Program-made: the position numbers and the translations under genes
Shown here: positions 45,139 to 55,000 of the stretch, piece by piece
Layout: the number at the start of each line of letters is the position of its first letter
How positions within the stretch are numbered: the first letter of the stretch is position 1
Notes under the pieces: model-generated
What the model was told of the DNA's origin: nothing
The model's input: only the letters and a program-made list of their open reading frames with translations
Databases searched by the model: none
Assembly: GCA_001709035.1 (NCBI GenBank)
Contig: LVKA01000008.1
Coordinates: 1,054,001-1,118,000 of the forward strand
From: Candidatus Thiodiazotropha endoloripes
GTDB taxonomy: Bacteria; Pseudomonadota; Gammaproteobacteria; Chromatiales; Chromatiaceae
Length of the DNA: 64,000 bases
Reading direction: 5' to 3'

Positions 45139-45709
45139 GGCTAGCTATAGCACCAATGAGTTTAAGGGTGGTCTGAAAATCATGCTGGATGGCGACCCCT
45201 GCTCTATTATTGAAAACGAATTCGTCAAGCCTGGCAAAGGGCAGGCTTTCAACCGGGTCAAGATTCGCAATCTGAAAACTGGCCGGGTTCTGGAAAAGAC
45301 CTTCAAATCGGGTGAATCCGTGGAAGGCGCCGATGTGCATGAGACCGACATGCAATATCTCTATAACGATGGCGAGTTCTGGTACTTCATGGATCCGGAG
45401 AGCTTCGAGCAGGTGAGTGCGGACAGTGCTGCGGTGAGCGAAAGCTCCAAATGGCTGAAGGAGCAGGATCTCTGCATGGTGACCTTGTGGAATGGCACAC
45501 CGATCATTGTCGAGCCACCGAAGTTCGTGGTGTTGAGTGTTTCAGACACCGATCCTGGTTTGAAAGGCGATACCTCTGGCAGTGGCGGCAAGCCGGCCAC
45601 CCTGGAGACCGGTGCTGTGGTTCGGGTGCCGCTGTTTGTGCAGATTGGTGAGTCGATCAAGGTGGATACCCGCTCCGGTGAGTATGTCTCCCGAGCCAAG
45701 GATGATTAG
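45137..45709 (+). CDS. efp: Elongation factor P
   Basis: 190 residues from ATG 45137 ('[46 protein letters not shown]'). The Lys at the tip of the first domain (KPGKGQ) is the modification site for beta-lysine, and the three beta-barrel domains follow, ending '[29 protein letters not shown]'. EF-P relieves ribosome stalling at polyproline stretches. It is followed 20 bp later by epmA and diverges from epmB, so substrate and both modifying enzymes are encoded together. Confidence 0.98.
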   Translation: MASYSTNEFKGGLKIMLDGDPCSIIENEFVKPGKGQAFNRVKIRNLKTGRVLEKTFKSGESVEGADVHETDMQYLYNDGEFWYFMDPESFEQVSADSAAVSESSKWLKEQDLCMVTLWNGTPIIVEPPKFVVLSVSDTDPGLKGDTSGSGGKPATLETGAVVRVPLFVQIGESIKVDTRSGEYVSRAKDD

Positions 45710-45729
45710 GTCGATCTGATTTTCCTGCC

Positions 45730-46710
45730 ATGAACCATTTGGATCAATGGCGACCCTCGGCCTCCCTTGGCATGATGCGTCGCCGGGCAAGAGTGCTGCG
45801 GGAGATTCGAGAGTTTTTCTGGCAGGCTGGGGTGCTCGAAGTCGAGACCCCGGTCTGTTCCCGTTTCGCCACCACCGATCCGGCCATCGACAGTTTCAAG
45901 ACCCGATTCACCGGCCCGCAAGCTGCACAAGGTCTTCCCCTCTACCTGCAAACATCCCCTGAGTTTCCGATGAAGCGTCTGCTGTGCGCCGACAGTGGGC
46001 CGGTCTATCAGATCTGTAAAGTCTTCCGCGAAGGGGAATTGGGGAATCGACACAATCCTGAATTCACGCTGCTGGAGTGGTATCGCCCCGGTTTTGACCA
46101 TCACAAATTGATCGATGAGGTGGCTGAGCTGGTCAACCTTCTCAGTGATGAAGTGCTTCCTGTGGAGAGGTTGAGCTATGCAGAAGCCTTCCAGCGAAGC
46201 CTGAAAGTGGATCCTCACAACGCCACCATCGAACAGTTGAGAGCGGCGGCCATCGATCATCGTCTGTCCGGTATCGAGGCGCTGATATTGGACCGGGATG
46301 GCTGGCTCAATCTGTTGCTGAGTCATCTGATCGAACCTGGCCTGGGTCAGCAGAAGATGACCTTTCTCTATGACTATCCGGCCAGTCAGGCGGCGTTGGC
46401 AAAAGTCAGTGGCGATTCACCTGCAGTGGCTGAACGCTTTGAGCTCTATATCTCGGGGATTGAGATTGCCAATGGTTTTCATGAGTTGGATGATTCTGCA
46501 GAGCAGCAGCGTCGCTTCGAAAAGGATAATAGCCAACGACATCAAGAGGGTCGGCCGAGTGTCCCGATGGATGAGTGGTTGCTGCAGGCGCTTGCGCAAG
46601 GTCTGCCCCCCTGTGCCGGTGTTGCACTGGGTATCGATCGATTGATGATGGTGTTGACGGGAAGCGACAATATACGGGATGTGATCAGTTTCAATCTTGA
46701 TCGGGCCTGA
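45730..46710 (+). CDS. epmA: EF-P lysine aminoacylase EpmA (GenX/PoxA)
   Basis: 326 residues. It is a class II lysyl-tRNA-synthetase-like catalytic core without an anticodon-binding domain: motif 1 near 'VLEVETPVCSRFATTDPAIDSF', motif 2 'VFREGELGNRHNPEFTLLEWYR', motif 3 'GVALGIDRLMMVLTGSDNIRDVISF'. It attaches beta-lysine, made by EpmB, to the conserved EF-P lysine. Same operon as efp. Confidence 0.97.
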   Translation: MNHLDQWRPSASLGMMRRRARVLREIREFFWQAGVLEVETPVCSRFATTDPAIDSFKTRFTGPQAAQGLPLYLQTSPEFPMKRLLCADSGPVYQICKVFREGELGNRHNPEFTLLEWYRPGFDHHKLIDEVAELVNLLSDEVLPVERLSYAEAFQRSLKVDPHNATIEQLRAAAIDHRLSGIEALILDRDGWLNLLLSHLIEPGLGQQKMTFLYDYPASQAALAKVSGDSPAVAERFELYISGIEIANGFHELDDSAEQQRRFEKDNSQRHQEGRPSVPMDEWLLQALAQGLPPCAGVALGIDRLMMVLTGSDNIRDVISFNLDRA

Positions 46711-46995
46711 GTGCAATCGGCCAGACTTCGGGCAAGTTGATGGGTTGCTTCTCATTCAGCCCTCCGGTAAATAAAAACCGTTAGAATTTCAGTATGGTGC
46801 GCCTTTTTATCGGTTGCAGAGTGAACTCTACTCAAAGAAACGGATGGGCTGCCGTTTAATATCCTGGTCGCTCTATACCGGATTGCCCGCTTTGTTTGTG
46901 CAATCTAGGTTTACGCAACTTCTGACTTCATTCACTTATAATGCATCACGGCGAATGGCGGATCGATCGATTCATCAGAGGCTCTGCGTTTCTTA
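46711..46995. other. Gene-free stretch before the foldback element
   Basis: About 285 bp after epmA. I see no convincing terminator, promoter or gene; one short open frame has no ribosome site or recognisable protein. Confidence 0.45.
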
Positions 46996-47258
46996 GGGCC
47001 TGTTAACACGAATCCAATACGCCCTGCTGGGTCTGTTTTGTGCCCAGCAAGGCAGAATGAGCGTAGTGTAGTTATTCTACATGAGCGAATGATAACGCCG
47101 CTGGGCGCAAATCAGCCCCAGCCATCTGGGTTGCGCCTGACAAAGCGCCACTCGGAGTTGCTCGTCACTCATTTGGAGTAACCAAACTACGCTCCTCGCG
47201 CCTTGATGGGTGCTTTTTCAGGCGCAACAGGACGTATTGGATTCGTGTTAACAGGCCC
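46996..47258. mobile_element. MITE-like foldback element with 26-bp perfect terminal inverted repeats
   Basis: Bases 46996-47021 and 47233-47258 are exact reverse complements, starting GGGCCTGTTAACACG and ending with the mirror CGTGTTAACAGGCCC. Homology continues inward: left-half 'GAGCGTAGTGTAGTTATTC' matches right-half 'GGAGTAACCAAACTACGCTC' in inverted orientation, so the element is two divergent copies of a ~130-bp unit facing each other. It has no coding capacity. Its right end lies 33 bp before the lipase start codon. No clear target-site duplication is visible. Possible solo ends occur at 3031-3050 and near 12211-12225. Confidence 0.8.
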
Positions 47259-47291
47259 GAATTCGTAACAGTCACAGTGCAAGGTAATGCA

Positions 47292-48209
47292 ATGGCTTCT
47301 GAAAATGACATCCGTAAGTTGAATGTTGAACGTATTGAGCTTCTGATTGAATGCAGTATCCAGGCCTATAACGCCCTTTCGGAAACTCAGCTCGCCCAGT
47401 GTGCGATGGACAAGGTGGCCGCGCCAGCGGGCTTTGAGCTGATTGATTCCTGGAGTGGTGTGGATTCCCTGTTCGGGCGGGAGAAGACGGTTGAAACCTA
47501 TGGCGTGGTGTTTCGTACCAGATCCGCCCCCTGGCAATATGTGTTTGCCTTTCGTGGTACTGACAGCACACTCGACATGCTCGATGACTGCGGGGTGGAG
47601 CCACAAGCTTTTGTCCCCTTTGAGTCGAATGCGGCTGTGCCGGATCCGGTTCGGGTTGAGTCGGGATTCAACGATATTTACAGAAGCCGGAATGGATCTG
47701 TAGTTTCAATGCAGGCTCAGCTGTTTGCCTTGATCGACAAGTATCGGCACTCATCCAGACCGCTCAGTGAGATCTATATAACGGGGCACAGTCTGGGTGG
47801 AGCACTCTGTCAGCTGTTCACGCTCGACCTGGCCATCTCCAGACCTGACATCCGCGCAGAGAACATCAATTTTGCCTCGCCCAGGGTGGGCAACAAGGCG
47901 TTTGTCGATTTCTATGGTGAACAGACTCGCCATCCAACCCTGCGAGTGGTGAATGTGCATGATGCAGTTCCCCATCTACCACCGTCCAAGCTGGGTTTCA
48001 GGCACCATCCTTCAGCCTATCTGGTCGCTTTTCACGCCACCGACATCCTCGGCAAAATGGATCTCAAGGTGGCTCACTCAAGTGACAACTACCAGGCGGT
48101 GATCCGTTGTGCCAGCAGCAGCGGTATCGGTATCTGCAACAACAAGCAGTTACAGGTTGCTGAGAATTTCACGATCTGTTCTGAGCTGCCGGAACTTGAG
48201 GATCACTGA
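47292..48209 (+). CDS. Class 3 lipase family protein
   Basis: 305 residues with no signal peptide. The alpha/beta hydrolase core has 'YVFAFRGTDS' (oxyanion region), the nucleophile elbow GHSLGG with Ser167, Asp224 in 'VVNVHDAVPHLPP' and His262 in 'VAHSSDNY', a complete Ser-Asp-His triad of lipase 3 type. I start at ATG 47292 (AAGG eight bases upstream); GTG 47277 is in frame. Substrates are probably acyl esters or phospholipids. The foldback element ends just upstream, so its promoter may lie in or across that element. A cysteine-hydrolase-like gene follows 270 bp later. Confidence 0.9.
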   Translation: MASENDIRKLNVERIELLIECSIQAYNALSETQLAQCAMDKVAAPAGFELIDSWSGVDSLFGREKTVETYGVVFRTRSAPWQYVFAFRGTDSTLDMLDDCGVEPQAFVPFESNAAVPDPVRVESGFNDIYRSRNGSVVSMQAQLFALIDKYRHSSRPLSEIYITGHSLGGALCQLFTLDLAISRPDIRAENINFASPRVGNKAFVDFYGEQTRHPTLRVVNVHDAVPHLPPSKLGFRHHPSAYLVAFHATDILGKMDLKVAHSSDNYQAVIRCASSSGIGICNNKQLQVAENFTICSELPELEDH

Positions 48210-48482
48210 GCCATACAGGCTCGGTTTGATTTCTCATGCTATGGGTTGGCTGAGCCAAACCCGGTTCGGGTCCCGGCCTACCGCAGACTCCGGTTGAATA
48301 CGACATACTTGGCTGCCGGTTCAGTAATTATTACCCCGTGTCGGGATGCTGAAGGCAATAATTAATCAAATCCTTCCTAAACTATCAGAGAGCATGGCCG
48401 CAAAGCTGACATGGCCTGAGGCTTGGTGTGCCCGATAGATGTGATTCACCACCGCCGATGATGCAATCCAAAGGAGCTTGAT

Positions 48483-49199
48483 ATGGTGATAATGAAAGAT
48501 GTGTTGGAAGCAGCGGAAGAGGTTGCGGTTAAGTTGCATAAACAACCGGAAAGTTATGATCCGGCAACACTCAAAACGCTGGATGAATTGGGTACCGCGA
48601 TTACCTGCGGGTCTGTTTTACTCTGCAGCGGAACGGCTGCTGAAAGCCGTTTGATTGAAGAGGTGGACCATACCGATTTCAGCCATTCGGCAATGATTGT
48701 CCGCTTTCATGATGATCCCCAGCTCTACCTGTGGACGGCCGATACAGTGGATAAGATGGATGATCAGATCGATAAGGAGTCAAATCCGGACCATCCCGGT
48801 ACCCACCTGCTGGTGCTCAGAGACTATCTGGCCAATCTGGACAAATATTATCCATCCCCTGACGGCTCCAAATACCGTTTTGCCTTTGCCGGGTTGCAGG
48901 GTGTGGAGATTGATGAAAAACAGCTGTGGTCGGTGATGTATGAGTATGACGGTACCCCGTTTCCGCCGACCAAACAGGAGTTTCTGCATTGGATAGAGGG
49001 TCAGGTGGATATCGATAGCGGCATGCTGAACTCATTCTGTGCCCAGATGGTGGCCAATACCTATCAGAAAATGGGCTGGCTCAAAACCGAACACCCACCC
49101 AATCACTATAATCCCGGCTCGTTTGCCAAAACCGTTTCAATCAATCGGGAACTGACCGGGGGGATAACGCTTGATCGACCGGTCTATTTCAAACTTTGA
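48483..49199 (+). CDS. Permuted papain-like (YiiX/NlpC-type) cysteine hydrolase-like protein
   Basis: 238 residues, cytosolic by sequence. 'TCGSVLLCSGT' then 'VDHTDFSHSAMIVRF' (His68) precede 'SGMLNSFCAQMVANTYQKMGW' (Cys186). A His before a Cys in this spacing is the order of permuted papain-like enzymes such as YiiX/YaeF, which often act on lipids or amide bonds at membranes. A good ribosome site (AAGGAG) precedes the ATG. It follows the lipase gene in the same direction. The family assignment is by pattern only. Confidence 0.65.
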   Translation: MVIMKDVLEAAEEVAVKLHKQPESYDPATLKTLDELGTAITCGSVLLCSGTAAESRLIEEVDHTDFSHSAMIVRFHDDPQLYLWTADTVDKMDDQIDKESNPDHPGTHLLVLRDYLANLDKYYPSPDGSKYRFAFAGLQGVEIDEKQLWSVMYEYDGTPFPPTKQEFLHWIEGQVDIDSGMLNSFCAQMVANTYQKMGWLKTEHPPNHYNPGSFAKTVSINRELTGGITLDRPVYFKL

Positions 49200-49411
49200 T
49201 GGATGACAGGAGTGGATGGTTTGCACTTGGATTAGAGGAGCACCACCCGGCCCGCACTCTTTAAGTGCTTCTGTTTATAGCCTTAAGGGTTGGTTTTTAA
49301 GTTCTGTTAAAGTGGGTGCTTTTCAACTAAGATGCGATCAAGCGAGGGATGCGCTTTAGTTGTTGAATTGCGTTTTATTTTTAGTCGAGAGCAAACCTGA
49401 TCTGACCTCGC

Positions 49412-50584
49412 ATGACACTCGATATTCCATCCATCTATTTCGTCAGCATCGTCACCAATCTGTCGATGACACTCGCGGTGATGATCGTTGCGCTGCGCCA
49501 ATCCATACCCGGATTGAAGCTGCTGGCCTGGGGGTTGGTAAGCAATAGCGGCTACTATCTGGTGCTGGGTGCGAAAGGGGTGCTTCCCGATCTGGTGGCG
49601 ATTGGCTTCGGCAATATGCTGGGGGCGCTGACCCTGACCCTGGTATTGAAAGCGGTGCTCAGCAGTCGGCGGGCGCAGATGGAGCCGGCACTCTACATCA
49701 CGCCGGTTGCTTTGATGCTGGTCGTCAGCCTGATACTGATTGATGACAGGCACTCAAGGCTGATCATTGCTTCGTTCATTATCAGTTATCAGATCGCGCT
49801 GATTCTTTGGGCGCTGGTGAGGCCGGGCAATACCTTTGTCGGGCGGGGCCGGATGATCATGTCTCTCGCCTGTGTCGTTGGTATGGTGACCATGGCCTAT
49901 CGGGGGATGTCTTTTCTGCTGGGCTGGCATGAGGTTACGCCCTTTCAATCCAGGGATGTTTTGACAACCCTGTTCTACATGATCAACTATCTGGGGATGT
50001 TCTTTCTTGCCTTCGGCTTTGTTCTGACAACCGTGGAGCAGGGTGCCGAACAGAATCGCAGAATGGCGCTGATCGATCCACTCACCGGGATGTTCAATCG
50101 CCGTGCCTTGTTTGAGTCGATGGACAAGCTGTTTACCAAAGCTGAAGCGGAAGCTCAGCCGTTGAGTCTGATGATCATGGATGTCGACCTGTTCAAACAG
50201 GTTAATGATCGTTATGGACACCAGGCTGGTGATCTTGTCTTGAAGCGGGTTGCGAATACCATCAAGGGACGCCTGCGCCAGGAGGACATCGTCGGTCGCA
50301 TCGGTGGTGAGGAGTTTCTCGCTGTGTTGCCCGATACGCCGCCCGAGGGTGCGATACGGCTGGCAGAAGAGTTGCGACAGACCTTGGCGGCAGAGTCAGT
50401 GGTGTTCAAAGAGCAGACGATTCAGGTAACCATCAGTGTCGGGCTCTACAGTTCGGTCAGCCTGGCATCCTCCCAGACCCCGGATTCAGTCATTGCCTCG
50501 GCGGACAAGGCCCTCTACCGGGCCAAAACCAACGGGCGCAATCGGGTTGAGGTGAACAAGGTGATGGCGGCGGTTTCTGCCTGA
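49412..50584 (+). CDS. Membrane diguanylate cyclase (GGDEF)
   Basis: 390 residues. Six or seven membrane helices (about 1-205) precede a GGDEF domain (about 215-385). The active-site motif is GGEEF ('GRIGGEEFLAVLP') and the product-inhibition site RQED (RxxD) lies at the normal spacing, so the enzyme should be active and feedback-regulated. It makes c-di-GMP from two GTP and could supply the signal for the degenerate GGDEF receptor encoded at 21317. It ends six bases from a convergent outer-membrane protein gene. Confidence 0.93.
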   Translation: MTLDIPSIYFVSIVTNLSMTLAVMIVALRQSIPGLKLLAWGLVSNSGYYLVLGAKGVLPDLVAIGFGNMLGALTLTLVLKAVLSSRRAQMEPALYITPVALMLVVSLILIDDRHSRLIIASFIISYQIALILWALVRPGNTFVGRGRMIMSLACVVGMVTMAYRGMSFLLGWHEVTPFQSRDVLTTLFYMINYLGMFFLAFGFVLTTVEQGAEQNRRMALIDPLTGMFNRRALFESMDKLFTKAEAEAQPLSLMIMDVDLFKQVNDRYGHQAGDLVLKRVANTIKGRLRQEDIVGRIGGEEFLAVLPDTPPEGAIRLAEELRQTLAAESVVFKEQTIQVTISVGLYSSVSLASSQTPDSVIASADKALYRAKTNGRNRVEVNKVMAAVSA

Positions 50585-50590
50585 TCCCAT

Positions 50591-51811
50591 CTACACCCCC
50601 ATCTTGAAGTGAATGCTCCCGCCCCGCTCTATGTAGTTATGCTGGGGATGGTTGTATTGCTGATCCTCTCTTGTGGTGTGGTAGAAGGATAGGTCGGCGG
50701 TGATATTCCTGACGACCGGCATGGAGAGCGAAATGGTCCATTTGTCTTCATCCCGTTTGTTGTTATAAGGGCCGAAACCGCCAAGAATGGCCGCGTACAG
50801 AGGGTCGGCTATGCGTGCATTGGCCTTGTGGTTGGATTTGACGTTCTCAACGGTCAGACTCCAATCCTCCCAGCTGAATCCGATACTCAGCCGATTGCTC
50901 TCTTTCGTTTCGGTCAGGTTTTCGGTCGCTGGAAGATAGGGGCGATGACCTTCGCCATCGTGTCGTACAAAAGTCAGTTCGATATCAATGCCCTTTAGTC
51001 GCCCTGCCAGCTCGATCCCTTTCAGGAGATCGTCACCCTCCAACGGATTGAATGAACCCCGATAGGATCCACCGCCAAAGATCGGCGCGATTAATGTCAA
51101 TCCATCAGATTCCGGCGTCAACAAAATGCCCAGAGCGACATCGGTATTATCGAACTCAAAGCTGTTGGCGGGAAAGACCGGGGTGGTATAGACATTATCC
51201 TTGTTGCCGCTGAGATGTTTACCGTGGAGATATAAATGTCGGTATTTAACGGTCGCTTCTGTGGTGTTTTCAGCAAAATCGATCAGACTGTCGTAGTCGA
51301 TAAAAGCGGACTGATGCTGAAGTGTGTAGTCGTGGACCGCCCGTTGCCAGGATAGATCGACATCAAAATGATTGCTGTCGTAGGCAATCAGAGCGCCAAT
51401 GCCTTCAATACTGATATGTTTTCCGCCAGGTTCGTCATCTGTTTTTCCAAGATAGTCACGCAAACCGATGCCTGCTTTGAAGCTTCCTCCAAAACCCTGC
51501 CATTTTGCGCCGTAACGGCATTCCAGGTCATGGGCTGAGAAATCTTTCCACTCCGCGTTGCGGACATCGGAGATTCCGATGATGTTGTTGAATGAATCGA
51601 TTCGGGTTTCGCCTCGTAGCAGTCCCGGTTTGCAGTGGAACAGTCCTGCCGGGGTGATCAGCGAGGCGGAAGCGCCCAATGTGTTGAGCTGGTAATCGGT
51701 ATCCTGTCGGCTATTGGCGAATAATCCAACGGTTGAGCCTTCGGTGGCTTGAACATCCATTGTCACAAACAGCGTGAATAACACAATATATCTGGATTTG
51801 TTCAATGACAT
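50591..51811 (-). CDS. Probable outer-membrane beta-barrel protein, unknown function
   Basis: About 406 residues with a signal peptide (about 1-23) and many alternating hydrophobic/polar strands with aromatic ends ('ISLSMPVVRNITADLSFYHTTRE', 'GSIHFKMGV' at the C-terminus). The start at 51811 (MSLNKSRY) gives a clean signal peptide; the longer frame adds 13 polar residues. No family recognised. It is convergent with the diguanylate cyclase and lies downstream of the autotransporter gene. Confidence 0.65.
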   Translation of the reverse strand: MSLNKSRYIVLFTLFVTMDVQATEGSTVGLFANSRQDTDYQLNTLGASASLITPAGLFHCKPGLLRGETRIDSFNNIIGISDVRNAEWKDFSAHDLECRYGAKWQGFGGSFKAGIGLRDYLGKTDDEPGGKHISIEGIGALIAYDSNHFDVDLSWQRAVHDYTLQHQSAFIDYDSLIDFAENTTEATVKYRHLYLHGKHLSGNKDNVYTTPVFPANSFEFDNTDVALGILLTPESDGLTLIAPIFGGGSYRGSFNPLEGDDLLKGIELAGRLKGIDIELTFVRHDGEGHRPYLPATENLTETKESNRLSIGFSWEDWSLTVENVKSNHKANARIADPLYAAILGGFGPYNNKRDEDKWTISLSMPVVRNITADLSFYHTTREDQQYNHPQHNYIERGGSIHFKMGV

Positions 51812-52023
51812 GATTGGTGAATTTGATTTCAGTGAGGGTGGACAGTACAAATTAGGCTTTTAATGAACAGAATTAATTAAAGAACCTATCCTACTGCCAA
51901 TAGTGGATCGAAGGGAAGTGATTCATTTCAGGCCGGCAACTCAATATCTCGCTTTCAGAAGTTCAATCGTGCATACGACGGCAGAAGCGATCTATTGAGT
52001 TGCCGGGTAGATAACGAGTATTG

Positions 52024-55000
52024 TCAAAACTCGATTCGAATACCGGCAGTTACTCTATTCAGTGTGACGTTATCCTGGCTAAGCCGGGTTTCATAAGATA
52101 GGAAGCCGGTTTTACCATGGGCAAATACAGCAGATAGACCTAAACCCAGATTGAAGTAATCCCGATCCGGCTCATCAGTCTCTATGGAGAACCGAGACTG
52201 GGTTGGGTCACTCACAAAACGGGCATTGATGAAACGTGAATCGTCACTGAATTCATGTTCCCATTCAAATCGAAAGTGCGGTATCAGTACAGCGCTGGCC
52301 AGATTCAAGTTGTATGAGAGGTTGCCGCCAACCACCAGCACCATCGATTTCAATTCCTGATCTTCAATGCGTAGCATGGATCCAACACCTGCTGCATTCG
52401 GATTTGAGGCCCGTTCCGAATATGCATCGATCTCTGCGCGGGTATAGGCCAATCGTCCATAGGGAGTGATAGTCAGAGCATTGCGATGATACTCATATCC
52501 GGCACCGAGATTGAAGGCATACTCCATACCATCTGTATCACCTTGACCGAACTGATCCGCACTACCCTGTGTGTTCACCCGTCTACTCGTCTCATAGCTG
52601 TTTGAACCTATCTGGATCAATCCATCGATGTAGATATTGTTGTTTTGGTAGTAGGTGCCATAGGCGGAAAGGCTTAATGCATCCATCTCCAGATTGCCCG
52701 AAGCATTATTATAGTCAGAGTCGTATCTGGAGTAGCCTATTGCGCCACCCGCCACAAATTCATTACTGAAGCGGTAGTCCAGTCCAAAAGTGATGCCCCG
52801 GGTATCGAAATCAAACCCAGACTCCTGTTCGGTGTCATCCATTTCACCAAAATTGACGGTGCCATTGATAAAGGCCCCCCAACGTCCTATCAATGCATCG
52901 TCACCGGCACCACCACCGGTTGCTGGGTCATCTATGGGTAGAAGGCCATTAAGCAGGTTCCGGTTGAAGGAGATTCCTGCGTAGTTGACCGTTAATCCAC
53001 TCAGATTCATGCCGGTATCACCACGGCGCAAAGCCAGCAGTCTGGTATTGACATTGGTATGTTGAGCGGTGGCGGCTTCAATGGACGCTGAGCCTTGTGC
53101 AGCAACCTCTTCCGGTGCCAGCAAAGCCAGGGTTGCAGCAGCGTCCGTGCTTGAATCGCTAACCAAGGTGTTGCAGGTTGTCAGGAGATCCTGTTCAGCT
53201 GCGGAGAGATCAGCTGAAGCTTGTTTGTCCAGTAGTGCTGGGCAGAGGTCATCGAGGCTTGAACCCACCGATTGTTCGTTTTCCGATAACCCTGGAGTTT
53301 GGGCGATACTATTGATTACAAACTCTACCTTCGCGGTGTTGAGCGTCGCTTCCAACTTGATAACGCCGGTCTGTTGAATGGTCATCGTGGTGGAGGCCTG
53401 ACCATTTTGGTCAGTGGTAGATTCACTCTCTGTCAGGAGCGCCGCATTTTCCGGTATCACGCTCCAGACAATGATTGAATCGGCGACAGGCTCGCCACTG
53501 AGGTCTGTCAACTGTACTGTAAATGGACCAACCGTTGCACCAGAGCTGCCTGACAAATTATCTCCGGCGACAATTTCCAATTGACTGTCATCACGGTTGA
53601 CGGTGATGGTCACCTGATCTTGATGGGTCAGGCCCGCATCATCCGTTACGGTCAATGTCAGGGTATGGGTTCCCAGGTTGAGTCTGATGGTTGGAGATGA
53701 ACCGGTAGCGATTTCGGCGCCACTTTCGTACCATTGATAAGAGACGATTGAGCCATCCGGATCCGTCGAATTGGTTCCATCCAGAGTAACCGATTCTGAA
53801 CCATCCCCATCCCGGTCCGTTAGCGATTGATCGATACCTGCATCGGCTACGGGTGTGGTTGAGTTGGTTGCTACCGTCACTGTGATCTGATCTTCTGAGC
53901 TCAGATCATCACTATCGGTAACTCGAAGTGTGAGGGTGTGGATGCCCTGGCTTAGAGTTACTGTCGGGGTGACTCCGGTGGCGATTTCGGTGCCGTTCTC
54001 GAACCATTGGTAAAGAACAATGGTACCGTCCGCGTCGCTAGATCCTGAACCATCGAGGGTCACCTGTTCGCTGCCGTTTGCGTCATCGTCACTCAAGATA
54101 ATATCCTGCCCGGCACTTGCCACCGGTGCGGATGGTCCCTCAGTGATCGTGATCACCACTTGGTCCTCACTGATGAGATCACTGTCATCCGTAACTCTCA
54201 GCGTCAGAGTGTGTGTTCCAACGGCTAAAGTGACAGTTGGGGTTGCGCCGGTAGCAATGGTGGTGCCGGATTCAATCCACTCGTAAGTTACGATAGTACC
54301 ATCCGAATCCACCGAGTTACTCGCATCGAGTGACACATCTTCCAGGCCATTACTGTCAGTATCGGCAATCTGCTGATCCTGCCCAGCATCGGCAGTAGGC
54401 GCATTCGGGCCGGGTAACACGGTAATGACCACCTGGTCTTGACCACTCTGCGAATCATTGTCGAAGACCTGGAGTGTCAGAGTATGGGTCCCTATGCCCA
54501 GATTGACAGTGGGTGAAACCCCATTTGCGATTTGGGTCCCGTTTTCCAGCCAAACGTAATTCAAAATCGTTCCACCGTTATCGGTAGAGCCAGAGCCATC
54601 GAGTGTCACAGCTTCTGAATTGTTATTATCGCTATCGACAACAGTTTGATCGATACCGGCGTTAGCCGTTGGTGCCGACTGAATAATAATCGTGATGGCC
54701 GAGAGGTCGGTTAAGCCGTCGTTATCCGTAACCCTTACCGCTAATGACAAAACTCCAGGGTCTCGAGCACCCAACCAATCTGAATCGGTATAGGTGCAGG
54801 TAGGTAAAGTAATCCAGGTGTTTATATTGCTCACAGCTTCACATGTCACAATTGAACCGTCCGGATCAAACGATGAGAGTAGATCGAATGATGGTATCGG
54901 GTCACCAAACTGTATCGTGACTGGTCCTGCAGGATTAACCACTGCAGTCGGAAAGGCCCCAACCTGGGTTGTGGTTGAGATTGAAGTACCGAATGATGGG

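Noticed and set aside
46814-46996. 60-codon open frame before the foldback element
   Set aside because: Ends at the element boundary and shows no protein-like pattern or ribosome site.
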